A stretch of 47,533 nucleotides of DNA, from positions 1 through 47,533 of the IMG/VR virus record IMGVR_UViG_3300027963_004927, one strand, 5' to 3'. The notes under the pieces were generated by a model, which was not told the origin of the DNA, did no database searches, and was given only the letters and a program-made list of their open reading frames with translations. Of the stretch, positions 1-7,639 are shown piece by piece. This stretch comes from a virus. Made by a program: the position numbers and the translations under genes. The stretch's first letter is position 1; each line of letters starts with the position of its first letter.

Positions 1-402
1 AGTGTTGACAGCACTGGCAGGATGTGCCACCAAGGCCAAGGGACTTTTGCCCATGGTCAACACATCCACAAACGAGTCGTAGTTGTATTTTTTGATGTTC
101 TTTTCCCAGATGTCATTGGTCACATAGCTGCTCATGTGACTGGGAAGGTTGATGGTGTGGCCATCGGGTGTGGCTTCTAAAAATCTGTTGTTGGCCACTA
201 CAGAGTCTGCACCTGGTATGTTTTGTACCACATACACAAACTTGGGTGCCGAAGTTTTTTGCACAATTTCGGCCAGTTTTCTAAACGCAATTTCGTTGCC
301 GGCACCGGGTGTGTTGCCCACATAAACTGTGACAGGTCGACTGGGTTCCCAAGCAAACACAGACGCAGACGCAAAAGCCAAGCAGGCTAGTATTTTTTTC
401 AT
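1..402 (-). CDS. Bug/TctC-like periplasmic solute-binding protein, partial
   Basis: The first 134 codons of a secreted protein; the rest lies beyond the window edge. It begins with a signal peptide (MKKILACLAFASASVFA) and continues with WEPSRPVTVYVGNTPGAGNE, which resembles the start of mature Bug/TctC proteins (W-P-x-R-P-I followed by a glycine-rich binding loop). These proteins bind carboxylates in the periplasm for tripartite tricarboxylate transporters and are very numerous in Comamonadaceae and other betaproteobacteria. An AAAGGA Shine-Dalgarno sits 7 nt before the ATG. In a phage this would be an auxiliary metabolic gene. I am fairly sure of the family; the ligand cannot be told. Confidence 0.7.
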   Translation of the reverse strand, partial: MKKILACLAFASASVFAWEPSRPVTVYVGNTPGAGNEIAFRKLAEIVQKTSAPKFVYVVQNIPGADSVVANNRFLEATPDGHTINLPSHMSSYVTNDIWEKNIKKYNYDSFVDVLTMGKSPLALVAHPASAVNT

Positions 403-499
403 AGATAATCCTTTGTGTTAAATAGTTATGAAAAATAACGCCAGAAACTAAAATTTCTGTATATTTCAAAAAATATTTATCAAATAGGAAAAATTTTCA

Positions 500-1234
500 A
501 TGAATACGCTAATTTTTGACTTAGTTCACAAAAATTTACAACAGGCCTTTGATTTAGACAAGTATCAAGATGTCAAACACAGCATTGGAGCCGATACCTT
601 GGTGGATCAACTGCCCTGGACTCCAGCACGCTATCGCAAGTTTTGCGAAGCCGTGGACGCTGAACTGAGCCTGCCTTGTGACTATGTGGGCACTGTGCGC
701 AGTATTGTGGACGATCTCAGCGAGCGTTATATCTTGAGATTTTTCAGCGAAATCTGGAAACCCAGAACCGGTGACTATGACTACACTGGCTGGCAACTGG
801 CAGACGAAATCAATGCTCTCAATCCCGAATCTGTGCTGGATGTGGGCTGTGGGTATCATCCGTTCAAGGGCAGGATCAACAATTTAGTGGGCATCGATCC
901 CTACAACAACTGTGCTGACTTTGAAGTTGACATCTTGGACTACAAGGTAAAACCTGCCAGCCATGATGTGATCATGGCCTTGGGATCCATCAACTTCAAC
1001 AGCCGAGAGGACATTGAACAAAGATTTGCGCACTGTGTGAACCTGCTGAAAACTGGTGGTCGATTTTATTTGCGAGCCAATCCAGGCATCCCGCATCGCA
1101 CTGGTCCCTATGTGCAGATATTTCCCTGGACGTTCGAAGTGGTATCAGAATTTGCAGAAACGTACAATCTCAGACTGGAAACATTCAAACGCGACGCCAA
1201 CGATCGCTTGTACTTTGTTTACACCAAGTTGTGA
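500..1234 (+). CDS. Class I SAM-dependent methyltransferase
   Basis: A 244-aa protein. The C-terminal half is a Rossmann methyltransferase: motif I SVLDVGCGYHPF at about residues 111-122, the acidic loop GIDPYNN at 131-137, then a motif IV-like DVIMALGSINF and the late strand LKTGGRFYLRANPG. The first 100 residues are helical and not recognised. It is one of the few plus-strand genes, divergent from the TctC-like gene and convergent with the 193-aa gene that ends 4 nt away. An AGGAAAAA Shine-Dalgarno precedes the ATG. The substrate is unknown; nucleotide, glycan or small-molecule methylation are all possible. Confidence 0.75.
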   Translation: MNTLIFDLVHKNLQQAFDLDKYQDVKHSIGADTLVDQLPWTPARYRKFCEAVDAELSLPCDYVGTVRSIVDDLSERYILRFFSEIWKPRTGDYDYTGWQLADEINALNPESVLDVGCGYHPFKGRINNLVGIDPYNNCADFEVDILDYKVKPASHDVIMALGSINFNSREDIEQRFAHCVNLLKTGGRFYLRANPGIPHRTGPYVQIFPWTFEVVSEFAETYNLRLETFKRDANDRLYFVYTKL

Positions 1235-1238
1235 TTTG

Positions 1239-1820
1239 TCACAGTATGCCGGCTGCTGATTGCATGGCACGAATATCAGCATCAGATTCGTAAGTGGCCT
1301 TGATGGGCAGGCCAGCTGCGGTTCTCACTTCGTTGAGTTCGCCTTCGTATTTGAGTCGATATTGTCTGGGACTGGTAGGAACCAGTCTGGCAAAATCTTC
1401 CTCGGAAAACGGCAATGCCTGGTCACGATAGTGCATGGTCCAGTCTGAGTCAGAGTCATGTTCGGTCAAGGTACCGAGATCACTCAACAGGGCAGCCACA
1501 TTGGCAGGTGCGCTGCTGCGGCGACGAATTTCCACGTACACCAAGTAGCGTCCGGGACGGATTTCGCCCGGAGAGCGATCAGCATCCAACACAAAGTCAT
1601 AGCCTTTTTCAAACCATGACACTAGGTCTCGTGCTGCCAGTTTATCACGCACAAAAAAGCTGATCACAATCACATCATCGTTGTCGCCCATTTTGGAGTC
1701 AAACTCGTCCACATGGATTGTGGGCTTGACCAAGCCCTCCATGTCCTTGTACTCCAGGCCCTCAGTGAGAGGCCTAGGCAGGTTGTTGTAGTGATTGTTG
1801 TGCATTTTGAGATTGTTCAT
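1239..1820 (-). CDS. Conserved T4-type phage protein (193 aa)
   Basis: Unknown function. The middle contains an ordered stretch with VISFFVRDKLAARDLVSWFE, then VLDADRSPGE and RYLVYVEIRRRSSAPANVA, a pattern I associate with a protein conserved in T4-type cyanophages. No catalytic motif is visible. The start is uncertain: ATG at 1820 or 1805, neither with a strong Shine-Dalgarno, both inside the end of the preceding 188-aa gene, which suggests translational coupling. It is probably co-expressed with that gene from the TAAATA motif at 2345. Confidence 0.7.
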   Translation of the reverse strand: MNNLKMHNNHYNNLPRPLTEGLEYKDMEGLVKPTIHVDEFDSKMGDNDDVIVISFFVRDKLAARDLVSWFEKGYDFVLDADRSPGEIRPGRYLVYVEIRRRSSAPANVAALLSDLGTLTEHDSDSDWTMHYRDQALPFSEEDFARLVPTSPRQYRLKYEGELNEVRTAAGLPIKATYESDADIRAMQSAAGIL

Positions 1821-2340
1821 CGCTTTGAAAGGCTTCTTGGTCCAGATCCTGCTCGTAGGCTGTGTCAAGATCAGCCAGGTCAATGTCTTCGCCTTCCAGT
1901 TCCACGGATCCAGTACGGATGTCGCTCATGAGAGCCTTGGGCATGACAATTTCCACTAGCCATACTCGTTGTTCCATGATGCGTGCTTTTTTGGTTCCCG
2001 GACGATAGTCACTGGGATCTTCAATTCGCATGGGAATCTGTATGGTGGTTTTTTTGTAGCGCACTTCGCAGTCAAACGGCAACAGGCGCTGACCGCCACG
2101 TGGATCGGGCATGAGTTTCTCGGGCCACATGAACACACAGCTCACGCGATATCTACCAAGATCGGGTCCGCTTACTAGCTCACCACGTGCCCAGTTGCGA
2201 AATGCATAGATGTCCAAGTCATCCAACACACGCTCAAAATCCATGAGCGCAGTGAGGCTGCCCTCGCTGGTGTAGATGTTTTGAATGTTCTTGGCCACCT
2301 GCCAGTAGTCTTCGTGGGATTTAAACAGCTCTTGATCCAT
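1774..2340 (-). CDS. Conserved phage protein with leaderless late start (188 aa)
   Basis: Unknown function. It begins MDQELFKSHEDYWQVAKNIQ and has a central mixed alpha/beta part and a very acidic, glutamine-rich tail from about residue 145. It looks like a conserved structural-neighbourhood protein of T4-type phages, but I cannot name it. The ATG follows a TAAATA late-promoter motif by only 4 nt and there is no Shine-Dalgarno, so the transcript should be leaderless or nearly so. The tail overlaps the next gene by about 47 nt. Confidence 0.7.
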   Translation of the reverse strand: MDQELFKSHEDYWQVAKNIQNIYTSEGSLTALMDFERVLDDLDIYAFRNWARGELVSGPDLGRYRVSCVFMWPEKLMPDPRGGQRLLPFDCEVRYKKTTIQIPMRIEDPSDYRPGTKKARIMEQRVWLVEIVMPKALMSDIRTGSVELEGEDIDLADLDTAYEQDLDQEAFQSDEQSQNAQQSLQQPA

Positions 2341-2344
2341 GCTG

Positions 2345-2350
2345 TATTTA
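2345..2350 (-). promoter_or_regulatory. T4-type late promoter motif, leaderless
   Basis: Minus strand CATAAATACAGCATGG: TAAATA ends 4 nt before the ATG at 2340. T4 late promoters (TATAAATA) start transcription about 6 nt downstream of the motif, which puts the mRNA end at the start codon. No Shine-Dalgarno is present. Confidence 0.5.
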
Positions 2351-2459
2351 TGCTGGTGACACGGTAAGTCAGAGAATGACTTTGTCACCCGCCTAGAGAA
2401 ATACTTAGCTGAGATATTGAAAATATCAACACCCACTGAACTTTTGGCCGCCAGCCACC

Positions 2460-2465
2460 TAAATA
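2460..2465 (+). promoter_or_regulatory. T4-type late promoter motif for phoH
   Basis: Plus strand CCTAAATACTTTGG lies about 33 nt before the Shine-Dalgarno of the PhoH gene. It matches the TAAATAC motif found before many structural genes in the window. Confidence 0.45.
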
Positions 2466-2512
2466 CTTTGGACAGCAATCGGCTGTTGTTTCACTCAAAG
2501 GGAGAATTGCAA

Positions 2513-3247
2513 TTGAGCAAAAATCGCGCAGTAAAGGCAAATCGCCGTGTGAGTCCAGTAGAAAACACCATTAGTTTTGATCAAGCACAACCCCGAATTT
2601 CGCAACGAAGAGTCGAACTGATTCCTCGCACGCGAAACCAGGAACGCTTGGTGCTGGCCTTGCAAGACGAAGCACAACATATCGTAGTCACAGTGGGACC
2701 CGCAGGCACAGGTAAAACTTACTTGGCCATGCTGGCTGCTGTTCAAGCACTCAAAAAAGGAGCATGTGAACGCATAGTATTGACCCGCCCGGCAGTGGGC
2801 GTGGAAGGTGAGAGTCACGGATTTCTCCCGGGAAATCTTGTGGCCAAAATGGAACCCTGGACCAGACCTTTGTTGGATGTGTTACGTGAGTATTATCGAC
2901 CACAAGACATTGTGGCCATGATCGAAGACCAAGTGGTAGAAATTTCTCCCTTGGCATTCATGCGTGGACGCACATTCAAAAATTCCTGGATCATAGCAGA
3001 CGAAATGCAAAATGCAACCCCGGCCCAGTGCAAGATGCTGATGACCCGTATTGGTCAAGACAGCCGTATTGTGATAACTGGAGACATCGAACAAGCCGAC
3101 CGTAGCACCGGCGACAATGGTTTACTAGACCTGTGTCAAAGACTGGAGAGGGGGGGTGTATCAGGTATAGCAGTTTGTGAATTAACTGCTCGTGACGTTC
3201 AACGGCATGCCATTATTGGCAGCGTTTTGAAACTATACGGTGACTGA
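2513..3247 (+). CDS. phoH: PhoH-like P-loop ATPase
   Basis: A 244-aa ATPase of the PhoH family, common in marine and freshwater phages; its role in infection is not settled (RNA metabolism or phosphate-stress links have been proposed). Walker A is GPAGTGKT at residues 62-69; the PhoH signature TRPAVGVEGESHGFLPG lies at 91-107; Walker B is ADEMQN at 162-167; VITGDIEQ follows. The start is TTG at 2513, chosen because AAAGGGAG lies 8 nt upstream and there is no ATG before the P-loop; an in-frame TTG at 2417 would add 32 residues without a ribosome site. It converges on the HAD gene. Confidence 0.9.
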   Translation: MSKNRAVKANRRVSPVENTISFDQAQPRISQRRVELIPRTRNQERLVLALQDEAQHIVVTVGPAGTGKTYLAMLAAVQALKKGACERIVLTRPAVGVEGESHGFLPGNLVAKMEPWTRPLLDVLREYYRPQDIVAMIEDQVVEISPLAFMRGRTFKNSWIIADEMQNATPAQCKMLMTRIGQDSRIVITGDIEQADRSTGDNGLLDLCQRLERGGVSGIAVCELTARDVQRHAIIGSVLKLYGD

Positions 3248-3252
3248 CGCAC

Positions 3253-3275
3253 AGTGGGCAGAAATCCTGCCCACT
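3253..3275. terminator. Hairpin between convergent phoH and HAD genes
   Basis: A perfect 9-bp stem (AGTGGGCAG / CTGCCCACT) with a 5-nt loop sits between the phoH stop and the HAD stop codon. There is no long T-run, so it may be a weak bidirectional terminator or an RNA-stabilising hairpin. Confidence 0.5.
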
Positions 3276-3876
3276 ATTCAGCGGTAACTGTGTCGTAGAT
3301 TTCGCGCCAGTTGCGCACCTTGGGTATTTTTACATGTTCAAAATCCAAGGAGTGACCATGCTCCATCAACAGGGGTTTTAGGCCCACTTCAAGTCCTGCT
3401 CGAGCATTGTCAATTTTATCTTCCACCCACCACAAACCAGTGTCCTGATATTTTTTTAACACCTTGTCTTTTTCAGCACCGGTGTCCAAAAACACAAATT
3501 TTTCAAACACAGTTTTGCCAAACAATTTGCGCAGATTCATCTTGCGCAGTTCCTGTGCATTCTTGTCTCGACTGAGGCTGGTGATAGCATGGAACACATA
3601 GCCATGTTCTTCATGCAGGCGTTTGATGTAGTACATGGCATCACGCAAGGGCGGCAAGAAACCAATGGCAGCCGATTCATTAAAGATCTTGATCAGCTTG
3701 CGACCCTGTTCCTGATCTATACCGTATCGCTTGCCGATGTCGTATTTGAGTTCGCCCCCGGGCTTTTTGTCATGTCCGTGTTGTCCCATCCACACATCAA
3801 AAGCGTATTCCCAGTCCAAGACCACACCGTCGATGTCGGTTAAGATTAATTTGTCAGATTTGATATTTTTTGGCAT
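3274..3876 (-). CDS. HAD-superfamily phosphatase
   Basis: A 200-aa soluble HAD-type hydrolase. Motif I is LTDIDGVVLDW with the nucleophile D14 and acid D16; a motif II-like ITSLS occurs near residue 98; motif IV is WWVEDKIDNA near residue 150. Phage proteins of this type are often called 5'-nucleotidase-like, and a nucleotide-salvage role would fit, but the substrate is not evident. The ATG lies only 5 nt behind the -10 box of a strong promoter and there is no other start before the catalytic aspartates, so the mRNA is predicted to be leaderless. Confidence 0.8.
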   Translation of the reverse strand: MPKNIKSDKLILTDIDGVVLDWEYAFDVWMGQHGHDKKPGGELKYDIGKRYGIDQEQGRKLIKIFNESAAIGFLPPLRDAMYYIKRLHEEHGYVFHAITSLSRDKNAQELRKMNLRKLFGKTVFEKFVFLDTGAEKDKVLKKYQDTGLWWVEDKIDNARAGLEVGLKPLLMEHGHSLDFEHVKIPKVRNWREIYDTVTAE

Positions 3877-3881
3877 GCTGT

Positions 3882-3911
3882 ATTATAACACAACACAGGC
3901 AAAGGTGTCAA
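3882..3911 (-). promoter_or_regulatory. Sigma70-like promoter, leaderless, for HAD gene
   Basis: Minus strand TTGACA (3911-3906), 18-nt spacer, TATAAT (3887-3882), then ACAGC and the ATG. Transcription 6-8 nt after the -10 starts on the start codon. The TGA stop of the upstream 94-aa gene is part of the TTGACA box. Confidence 0.8.
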
Positions 3912-4192
3912 GCAGGGGGTTTGTCAGCTGTGATGCTCACTGGGTGTCCGTTGTCTTCAAACAGTCGTTCTATTGTGGCGGTGTAATGTTGGTAATAATA
4001 GCTGACCACATGATCCCAGTCTTGTGATGCTGATTGTCCGTCAATCATGCATCTGCGCACACGTTGTTCTCGAAAATCCAGGATCACATTGGCTGTTTGC
4101 AAGTCTCTGGGTTTGAGATTGCGTGATATTGCCATGACTTCGTCGATTTTGCCATCAGCTTTGCGATAATAGGTTAGTATTAGATATCTCAT
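3908..4192 (-). CDS. Conserved T4-type phage protein (94 aa)
   Basis: Unknown function. MRYLILTYYRKADGKIDEVM, then ANVILDFREQRV and QDWDHVVSYYYQHY, form a small alpha/beta protein that I recognise as a pattern conserved in T4-type cyanophages. It is the last gene of the long operon that starts near 10546; its ATG overlaps the stop of the upstream 175-aa gene (ATGA at 4192-4189). Its base composition matches the normal phage genes rather than the AT-rich genes just upstream. Confidence 0.75.
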   Translation of the reverse strand: MRYLILTYYRKADGKIDEVMAISRNLKPRDLQTANVILDFREQRVRRCMIDGQSASQDWDHVVSYYYQHYTATIERLFEDNGHPVSITADKPPA

Positions 4193-4716
4193 AATTTGTC
4201 AAAGATTAAAGTGCAATCACCATTTAATGCTGCAGTTTTAAATGGTTTTATAATTTGATTTTTCAATACCAGTTGATGTTGTGACAGAATATTTTTAAAT
4301 CGATCAATTTCGTGATCAATATCATAGGCCACTCTGTTCCAATGTAAAAAACTTGAATTGAATCCAATTTGCATTCTGCCCGATTTTGACAATAAGTGAC
4401 TCAGCGGTATTATTTTCTCACAATATTCATCAACGGTGATATATCTGAGCTGTAATGCATTCAATACCAAGATATTGTTGAATTTTTTATTGTTGTAATT
4501 TTCAGTCTGGTCCAGTAATTCATCATAAATGGTTAAATTATCTATATGATTGTGATATCGTATACCCAATGAATTCCAGGCCAGTGTGCTTCCTGGAATT
4601 AATAATTTTTTTACCAGTTTATCTTTATTCAGTAGATTGTTGGGCGAATTTCGATAGTGCCACCACACTTCGTTCCAATGACTTATCAATACTCGAATAT
4701 TTTCTTTTTTTAACAT
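4189..4716 (-). CDS. AT-rich hypothetical, possibly methyltransferase-like (175 aa)
   Basis: Not recognised. MLKKENIRVLISHWNEVWWH begins the protein; FNNILVLNALQLRYIT followed by LSHLLSKSGRMQIGF looks weakly like the second half of a Rossmann methyltransferase, but no SAM-binding glycine loop is visible. It is clearly more AT-rich than its flanks and uses many AAT/AAA/TTA codons. It overlaps the gene on each side. An upstream in-frame start at 4728 is possible. Confidence 0.6.
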   Translation of the reverse strand: MLKKENIRVLISHWNEVWWHYRNSPNNLLNKDKLVKKLLIPGSTLAWNSLGIRYHNHIDNLTIYDELLDQTENYNNKKFNNILVLNALQLRYITVDEYCEKIIPLSHLLSKSGRMQIGFNSSFLHWNRVAYDIDHEIDRFKNILSQHQLVLKNQIIKPFKTAALNGDCTLIFDKL

Positions 4717-5210
4717 TTGGTCAACCAAAATCGATTGTTACCATGTACCCAATTTCCCATACCGCCAAGATCGTTTGGAATATATTTATAATCCATGATT
4801 TTATAATTTTTAAGTTTGTTTTTTACATATGGCAACAAAGCATCATCAAATATTAATTCTTTGTACTGTGGGTCTGGTTCTGGTATCTGAATACACCATT
4901 TGTTTAATGCACAGTAAATGTAACCGTTGTCGGTCAATGAATCTACGAGACTGTCAAGGTATGCTAGTTTATCAGCTAAATTCACAATCAATGTGTTGTT
5001 AAAATACAATATCAAGTCCCAAGGGCCGGAACCTTTTTGGTATTTCAAAGTTTGTGTTTTTTTATAAACATCATAATCGGCATATTCGCTGATTTCGAGA
5101 ATGTTTTGAAAATTATTTTTTTCTAACCAATCTTCAAATTCCACAGTCTGCACCGGTCTAGCGCCACAAATAGTTTTGATTTGTGTTAGTGTTCTGAATT
5201 TTTGTTCCAT
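4710..5210 (-). CDS. AT-rich hypothetical protein (166 aa)
   Basis: Not recognised. MEQKFRTLTQIKTICGARPV leads into a fold with WDLILYFNNTLIVNLADKLA and LVDSLTDNGYIYCALNKWC, a spacing reminiscent of a degenerate methyltransferase, without a clear cofactor motif. It is one of three consecutive AT-rich genes in the middle of the replication operon, overlapping the 289-aa gene by 25 nt and the 175-aa gene by 7 nt. Confidence 0.6.
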   Translation of the reverse strand: MEQKFRTLTQIKTICGARPVQTVEFEDWLEKNNFQNILEISEYADYDVYKKTQTLKYQKGSGPWDLILYFNNTLIVNLADKLAYLDSLVDSLTDNGYIYCALNKWCIQIPEPDPQYKELIFDDALLPYVKNKLKNYKIMDYKYIPNDLGGMGNWVHGNNRFWLTKC

Positions 5211-6055
5211 GTCAATTGATAGTATTTTACCAAGGCACGACCTATTAAATCGTCATCATCAGCACAGGTATTTTTGTCAAATGAATAATATTTCAAATTG
5301 TGCTGATGTGATACAAAAGACCTATAACAATTTTCCAGTAAACTCACGTCAGTAATGTGTGCTCCTAGAAATTCACAACAACCTTTGATTGTTTTATAAA
5401 ATATATCCCAATTCTCTAAATTTCTGACAGAAAAATTATATACTCTAGCATGGTCCACGTGCTTGACAAATGTTTTTCCATAAATGTCAAAATTTTTCTG
5501 AAATGTCTCAACCATTGCATCCACCAGATTTTCTTCAAAGTCGCCCGGCAGAGATCGGATTCGCTCGACTGTGGGTGGGTCAAACAAACAATTTTTATAC
5601 AATGAAAATTTTTCTATTGCAGATTTGTGCATTAAATTGGAAAATATCACCAGTCTATCTATAAATTCTGGCTGATGCATTCGAATCATTTGGGCATTTT
5701 GCCATTGGGATAACAGATATTTGTAGTTGTCAACAACCGAGGTATCACACCGTATTAAAAATTTTTTACCTTGTTTGATTTGATCAACTGCATCGTGGTC
5801 TGTTATCTCGGGAGAATATTTATAATCCGAATAACTTTGTAAAGTTTTTTTTTCTATTTCGCCTGCCAGGTTGTACGTTTCTATATATGTTTTTGTATTA
5901 TGAGAATTACCAGTTGAACTAAAATTGAAACTACGGTTATCAACTTTTACTGTATTTGAAAAAAATTCGCTTAGAATGTGAAAAATAAAATTTCCATAAG
6001 CACCGCCACGATAGTGAATTAATACTGCATTTTGAGAATTTTGATCAACAATCAT
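5186..6055 (-). CDS. Sulfotransferase-like P-loop phage protein
   Basis: A 289-aa protein. The N-terminus AVLIHYRGGAYGNFIFHIL (about residues 10-28) resembles the phosphosulfate-binding loop of a sulfotransferase-like family found in T4-type cyanophages, followed by FSSTGNSHNT. No second PAPS-binding motif is certain, so the activity is inferred. The gene is AT-rich, begins the island 6055-4189, and its ATG overlaps the clamp-loader stop (ATGA), so it is translated from the same mRNA. Confidence 0.55.
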   Translation of the reverse strand: MIVDQNSQNAVLIHYRGGAYGNFIFHILSEFFSNTVKVDNRSFNFSSTGNSHNTKTYIETYNLAGEIEKKTLQSYSDYKYSPEITDHDAVDQIKQGKKFLIRCDTSVVDNYKYLLSQWQNAQMIRMHQPEFIDRLVIFSNLMHKSAIEKFSLYKNCLFDPPTVERIRSLPGDFEENLVDAMVETFQKNFDIYGKTFVKHVDHARVYNFSVRNLENWDIFYKTIKGCCEFLGAHITDVSLLENCYRSFVSHQHNLKYYSFDKNTCADDDDLIGRALVKYYQLTWNKNSEH

Positions 6056-6975
6056 GCAATATTACTCAGTTCAATCAAGGTGGCACTGAGATTGATTTCA
6101 GCATCGGCCACAGAACTGTGATTCACATAGCCATTGCGAATAATGATAATGGCTTGATCCTGCCGCTCGGGTGTGTTTCCCCACAGTTCCAAGTTGTCAA
6201 ACATCCAGCGAAAGATGTCTTCGGCTTCTTCGGGAGTGCTCTGTTGGCACAGCACAGTTCTGGCATCTCGCACTCGGCCCTGCTTGAACAGGTTCACACA
6301 TTCCAAGCGCCAGTCTTGGCTGCTCTTGTCACTGCCTTGTGGCACTGTGAGCGTGCCTGACTGACTGTTGCGTTGCACTGAATTCAAACACTTGCGCAGG
6401 TCAGGATAAGTGGCCTTGACATAGGTGTCCAGCACATCTAGATCAAACGCCACACCTTCTTCCACCAGCACAGTGGCCACTCGCGCTGTGAATTCGGTGT
6501 GATCAGCTCGTGCAATTTCAAATCCTTGACAACGACTGTGAAGTGGGGCAATGATCTTGTGGGGATAGTTGCAGGTGAATATGAATCTCACGGTGCTGCT
6601 GTAGTCCTCCATGAGATTGCGCAGAGCTGGCTGTACTGACTCTTTGTTCATGTAGTCGGCTTCGTCGATCAACACCACCTTGAACGCACCAAACGGCATG
6701 GTCTGACAGAATCCGATCAAGCGATCCACCCACTCAATCTTGCGACCTTCTTTGGATCCGTTCACATACATCACATCATACTCGTCCACACCCAGCTCGT
6801 TGAGCAACAGTTTGGCCAGAGTGGTTTTGCCAGTGCCAGGCCCACCACTCAACAACAAGTGTGGTATGGATCCTGACCGAATCCAACTGGTCACTTGCTC
6901 ACGCTGTGTGTCGTCCACAAACACATAGCCGTCCACGGTTTTGGGACGATATTTTTCTACCCAGAGATCTTTCAC
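6052..6975 (-). CDS. 44: Sliding-clamp loader large subunit (gp44-like AAA+ ATPase)
   Basis: A 307-aa AAA+ protein that loads the phage sliding clamp onto primed DNA with gp62. It starts KDLWVEKYRPKTVDGYVF, typical of RFC-type loaders; Walker A GGPGTGKT at residues 44-51; Walker B LIDEADYM at 102-109; the sensor region FIFTCNYP; and the arginine-finger SRC motif at 147-149. The length is close to T4 gp44 (319 aa). The start is GTG, its GTGA overlapping the stop of the 67-aa gene. The small clamp-loader subunit is not obvious nearby. Confidence 0.92.
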   Translation of the reverse strand: MKDLWVEKYRPKTVDGYVFVDDTQREQVTSWIRSGSIPHLLLSGGPGTGKTTLAKLLLNELGVDEYDVMYVNGSKEGRKIEWVDRLIGFCQTMPFGAFKVVLIDEADYMNKESVQPALRNLMEDYSSTVRFIFTCNYPHKIIAPLHSRCQGFEIARADHTEFTARVATVLVEEGVAFDLDVLDTYVKATYPDLRKCLNSVQRNSQSGTLTVPQGSDKSSQDWRLECVNLFKQGRVRDARTVLCQQSTPEEAEDIFRWMFDNLELWGNTPERQDQAIIIIRNGYVNHSSVADAEINLSATLIELSNIA

Positions 6976-7175
6976 GATTTTCCTTTAGTGTTGAGTTGAT
7001 TGATAATGTTTGTGGCCTCTCGGTCGGCTTGGCCCTGTTCCACTGACAGCAGGTGCAAGCGATCTGCGCACTCACGAATGGCATTGTGCAGGTCTGTGTG
7101 TTCGGTTTCTTCCTGCACCATTCTTGCAATTTCGTGCAAGGCCACAACACCATCTATCAGTTTGATATTTCTCAT
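6972..7175 (-). CDS. Small conserved phage protein (67 aa)
   Basis: Unknown function. An all-helical, mostly polar protein (MRNIKLIDGVVALHEIARMV start) that could form a short coiled coil. It is coupled on both sides: its ATG overlaps the stop of the nucleotidyltransferase gene and its stop overlaps the clamp-loader GTG. Its place suggests a replication accessory role, but that is only by position; it could also be the missing partner of a loader subunit. Confidence 0.65.
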   Translation of the reverse strand: MRNIKLIDGVVALHEIARMVQEETEHTDLHNAIRECADRLHLLSVEQGQADREATNIINQLNTKGKS

Positions 7176-7639
7176 GTGGCCTTGGATTTTTCTGCCTCCA
7201 CCACTCGTTTGCGCAGGCCACTGGAACTGAATGAGTGATCTCTACCGTTGAACACAATTTCCACACCACGGTTTTTGCACTCGGCACGACCGGTGTATTC
7301 CTTGTCTTGATACTCCACACCCAGTATTCTAACATCAACAGGCAAAATAAGCAAGAGATCCACGAGATCTTTTTCGGTCTGGTACACCACAACTTCGTCC
7401 ACATAGCGGCAGGCAGCTAACTGAATCTGTCGCTCCACTATGCTCTGTACCGGCTTGTTTTTGGTATCCGGACGATCGATTGTGGGATCGGTTTGCAATG
7501 CAGCAATGAGATAGTCACAGTGATTGCGGGCTTCGCTCAACATGGCAATGTGGCCGGCATGCAGCATGTCAAAGGTGCTGAAGGTTATGCCAATTTTTTT
7601 GCCCTGGGCCTTGAGTTCTTTCACATGGTTGAATATCAT
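7172..7639 (-). CDS. Cytidylyltransferase-like nucleotidyltransferase
   Basis: A 155-aa HIGH-type nucleotidyltransferase of the TagD/RfaE class, which joins a nucleotide to a phosphorylated sugar or polyol. The signature GITFSTFDMLHAGHIAML contains HAGH at residues 27-30; the second motif is SSSGLRKRV near residue 140, equivalent to the I-S-T-T-x-x-x-x-R of the family. The length is slightly above the usual 130-140. The likely substrates are sugar phosphates for cell-surface or nucleotide-sugar metabolism. It overlaps the neighbouring genes by ATGA on both sides. Confidence 0.85.
   Translation of the reverse strand: MIFNHVKELKAQGKKIGITFSTFDMLHAGHIAMLSEARNHCDYLIAALQTDPTIDRPDTKNKPVQSIVERQIQLAACRYVDEVVVYQTEKDLVDLLLILPVDVRILGVEYQDKEYTGRAECKNRGVEIVFNGRDHSFSSSGLRKRVVEAEKSKAT

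Noticed and set aside
554-859. Minus-strand frame inside the methyltransferase gene
   Set aside because: Shadow frame; the plus-strand gene has clear SAM-binding motifs and a ribosome site.
4781-4788. Exact TATAAATA late motif inside the 166-aa gene, and another near 5820
   Set aside because: Both lie in AT-rich coding sequence, not at a proper distance from a start with ribosome site; likely by chance.
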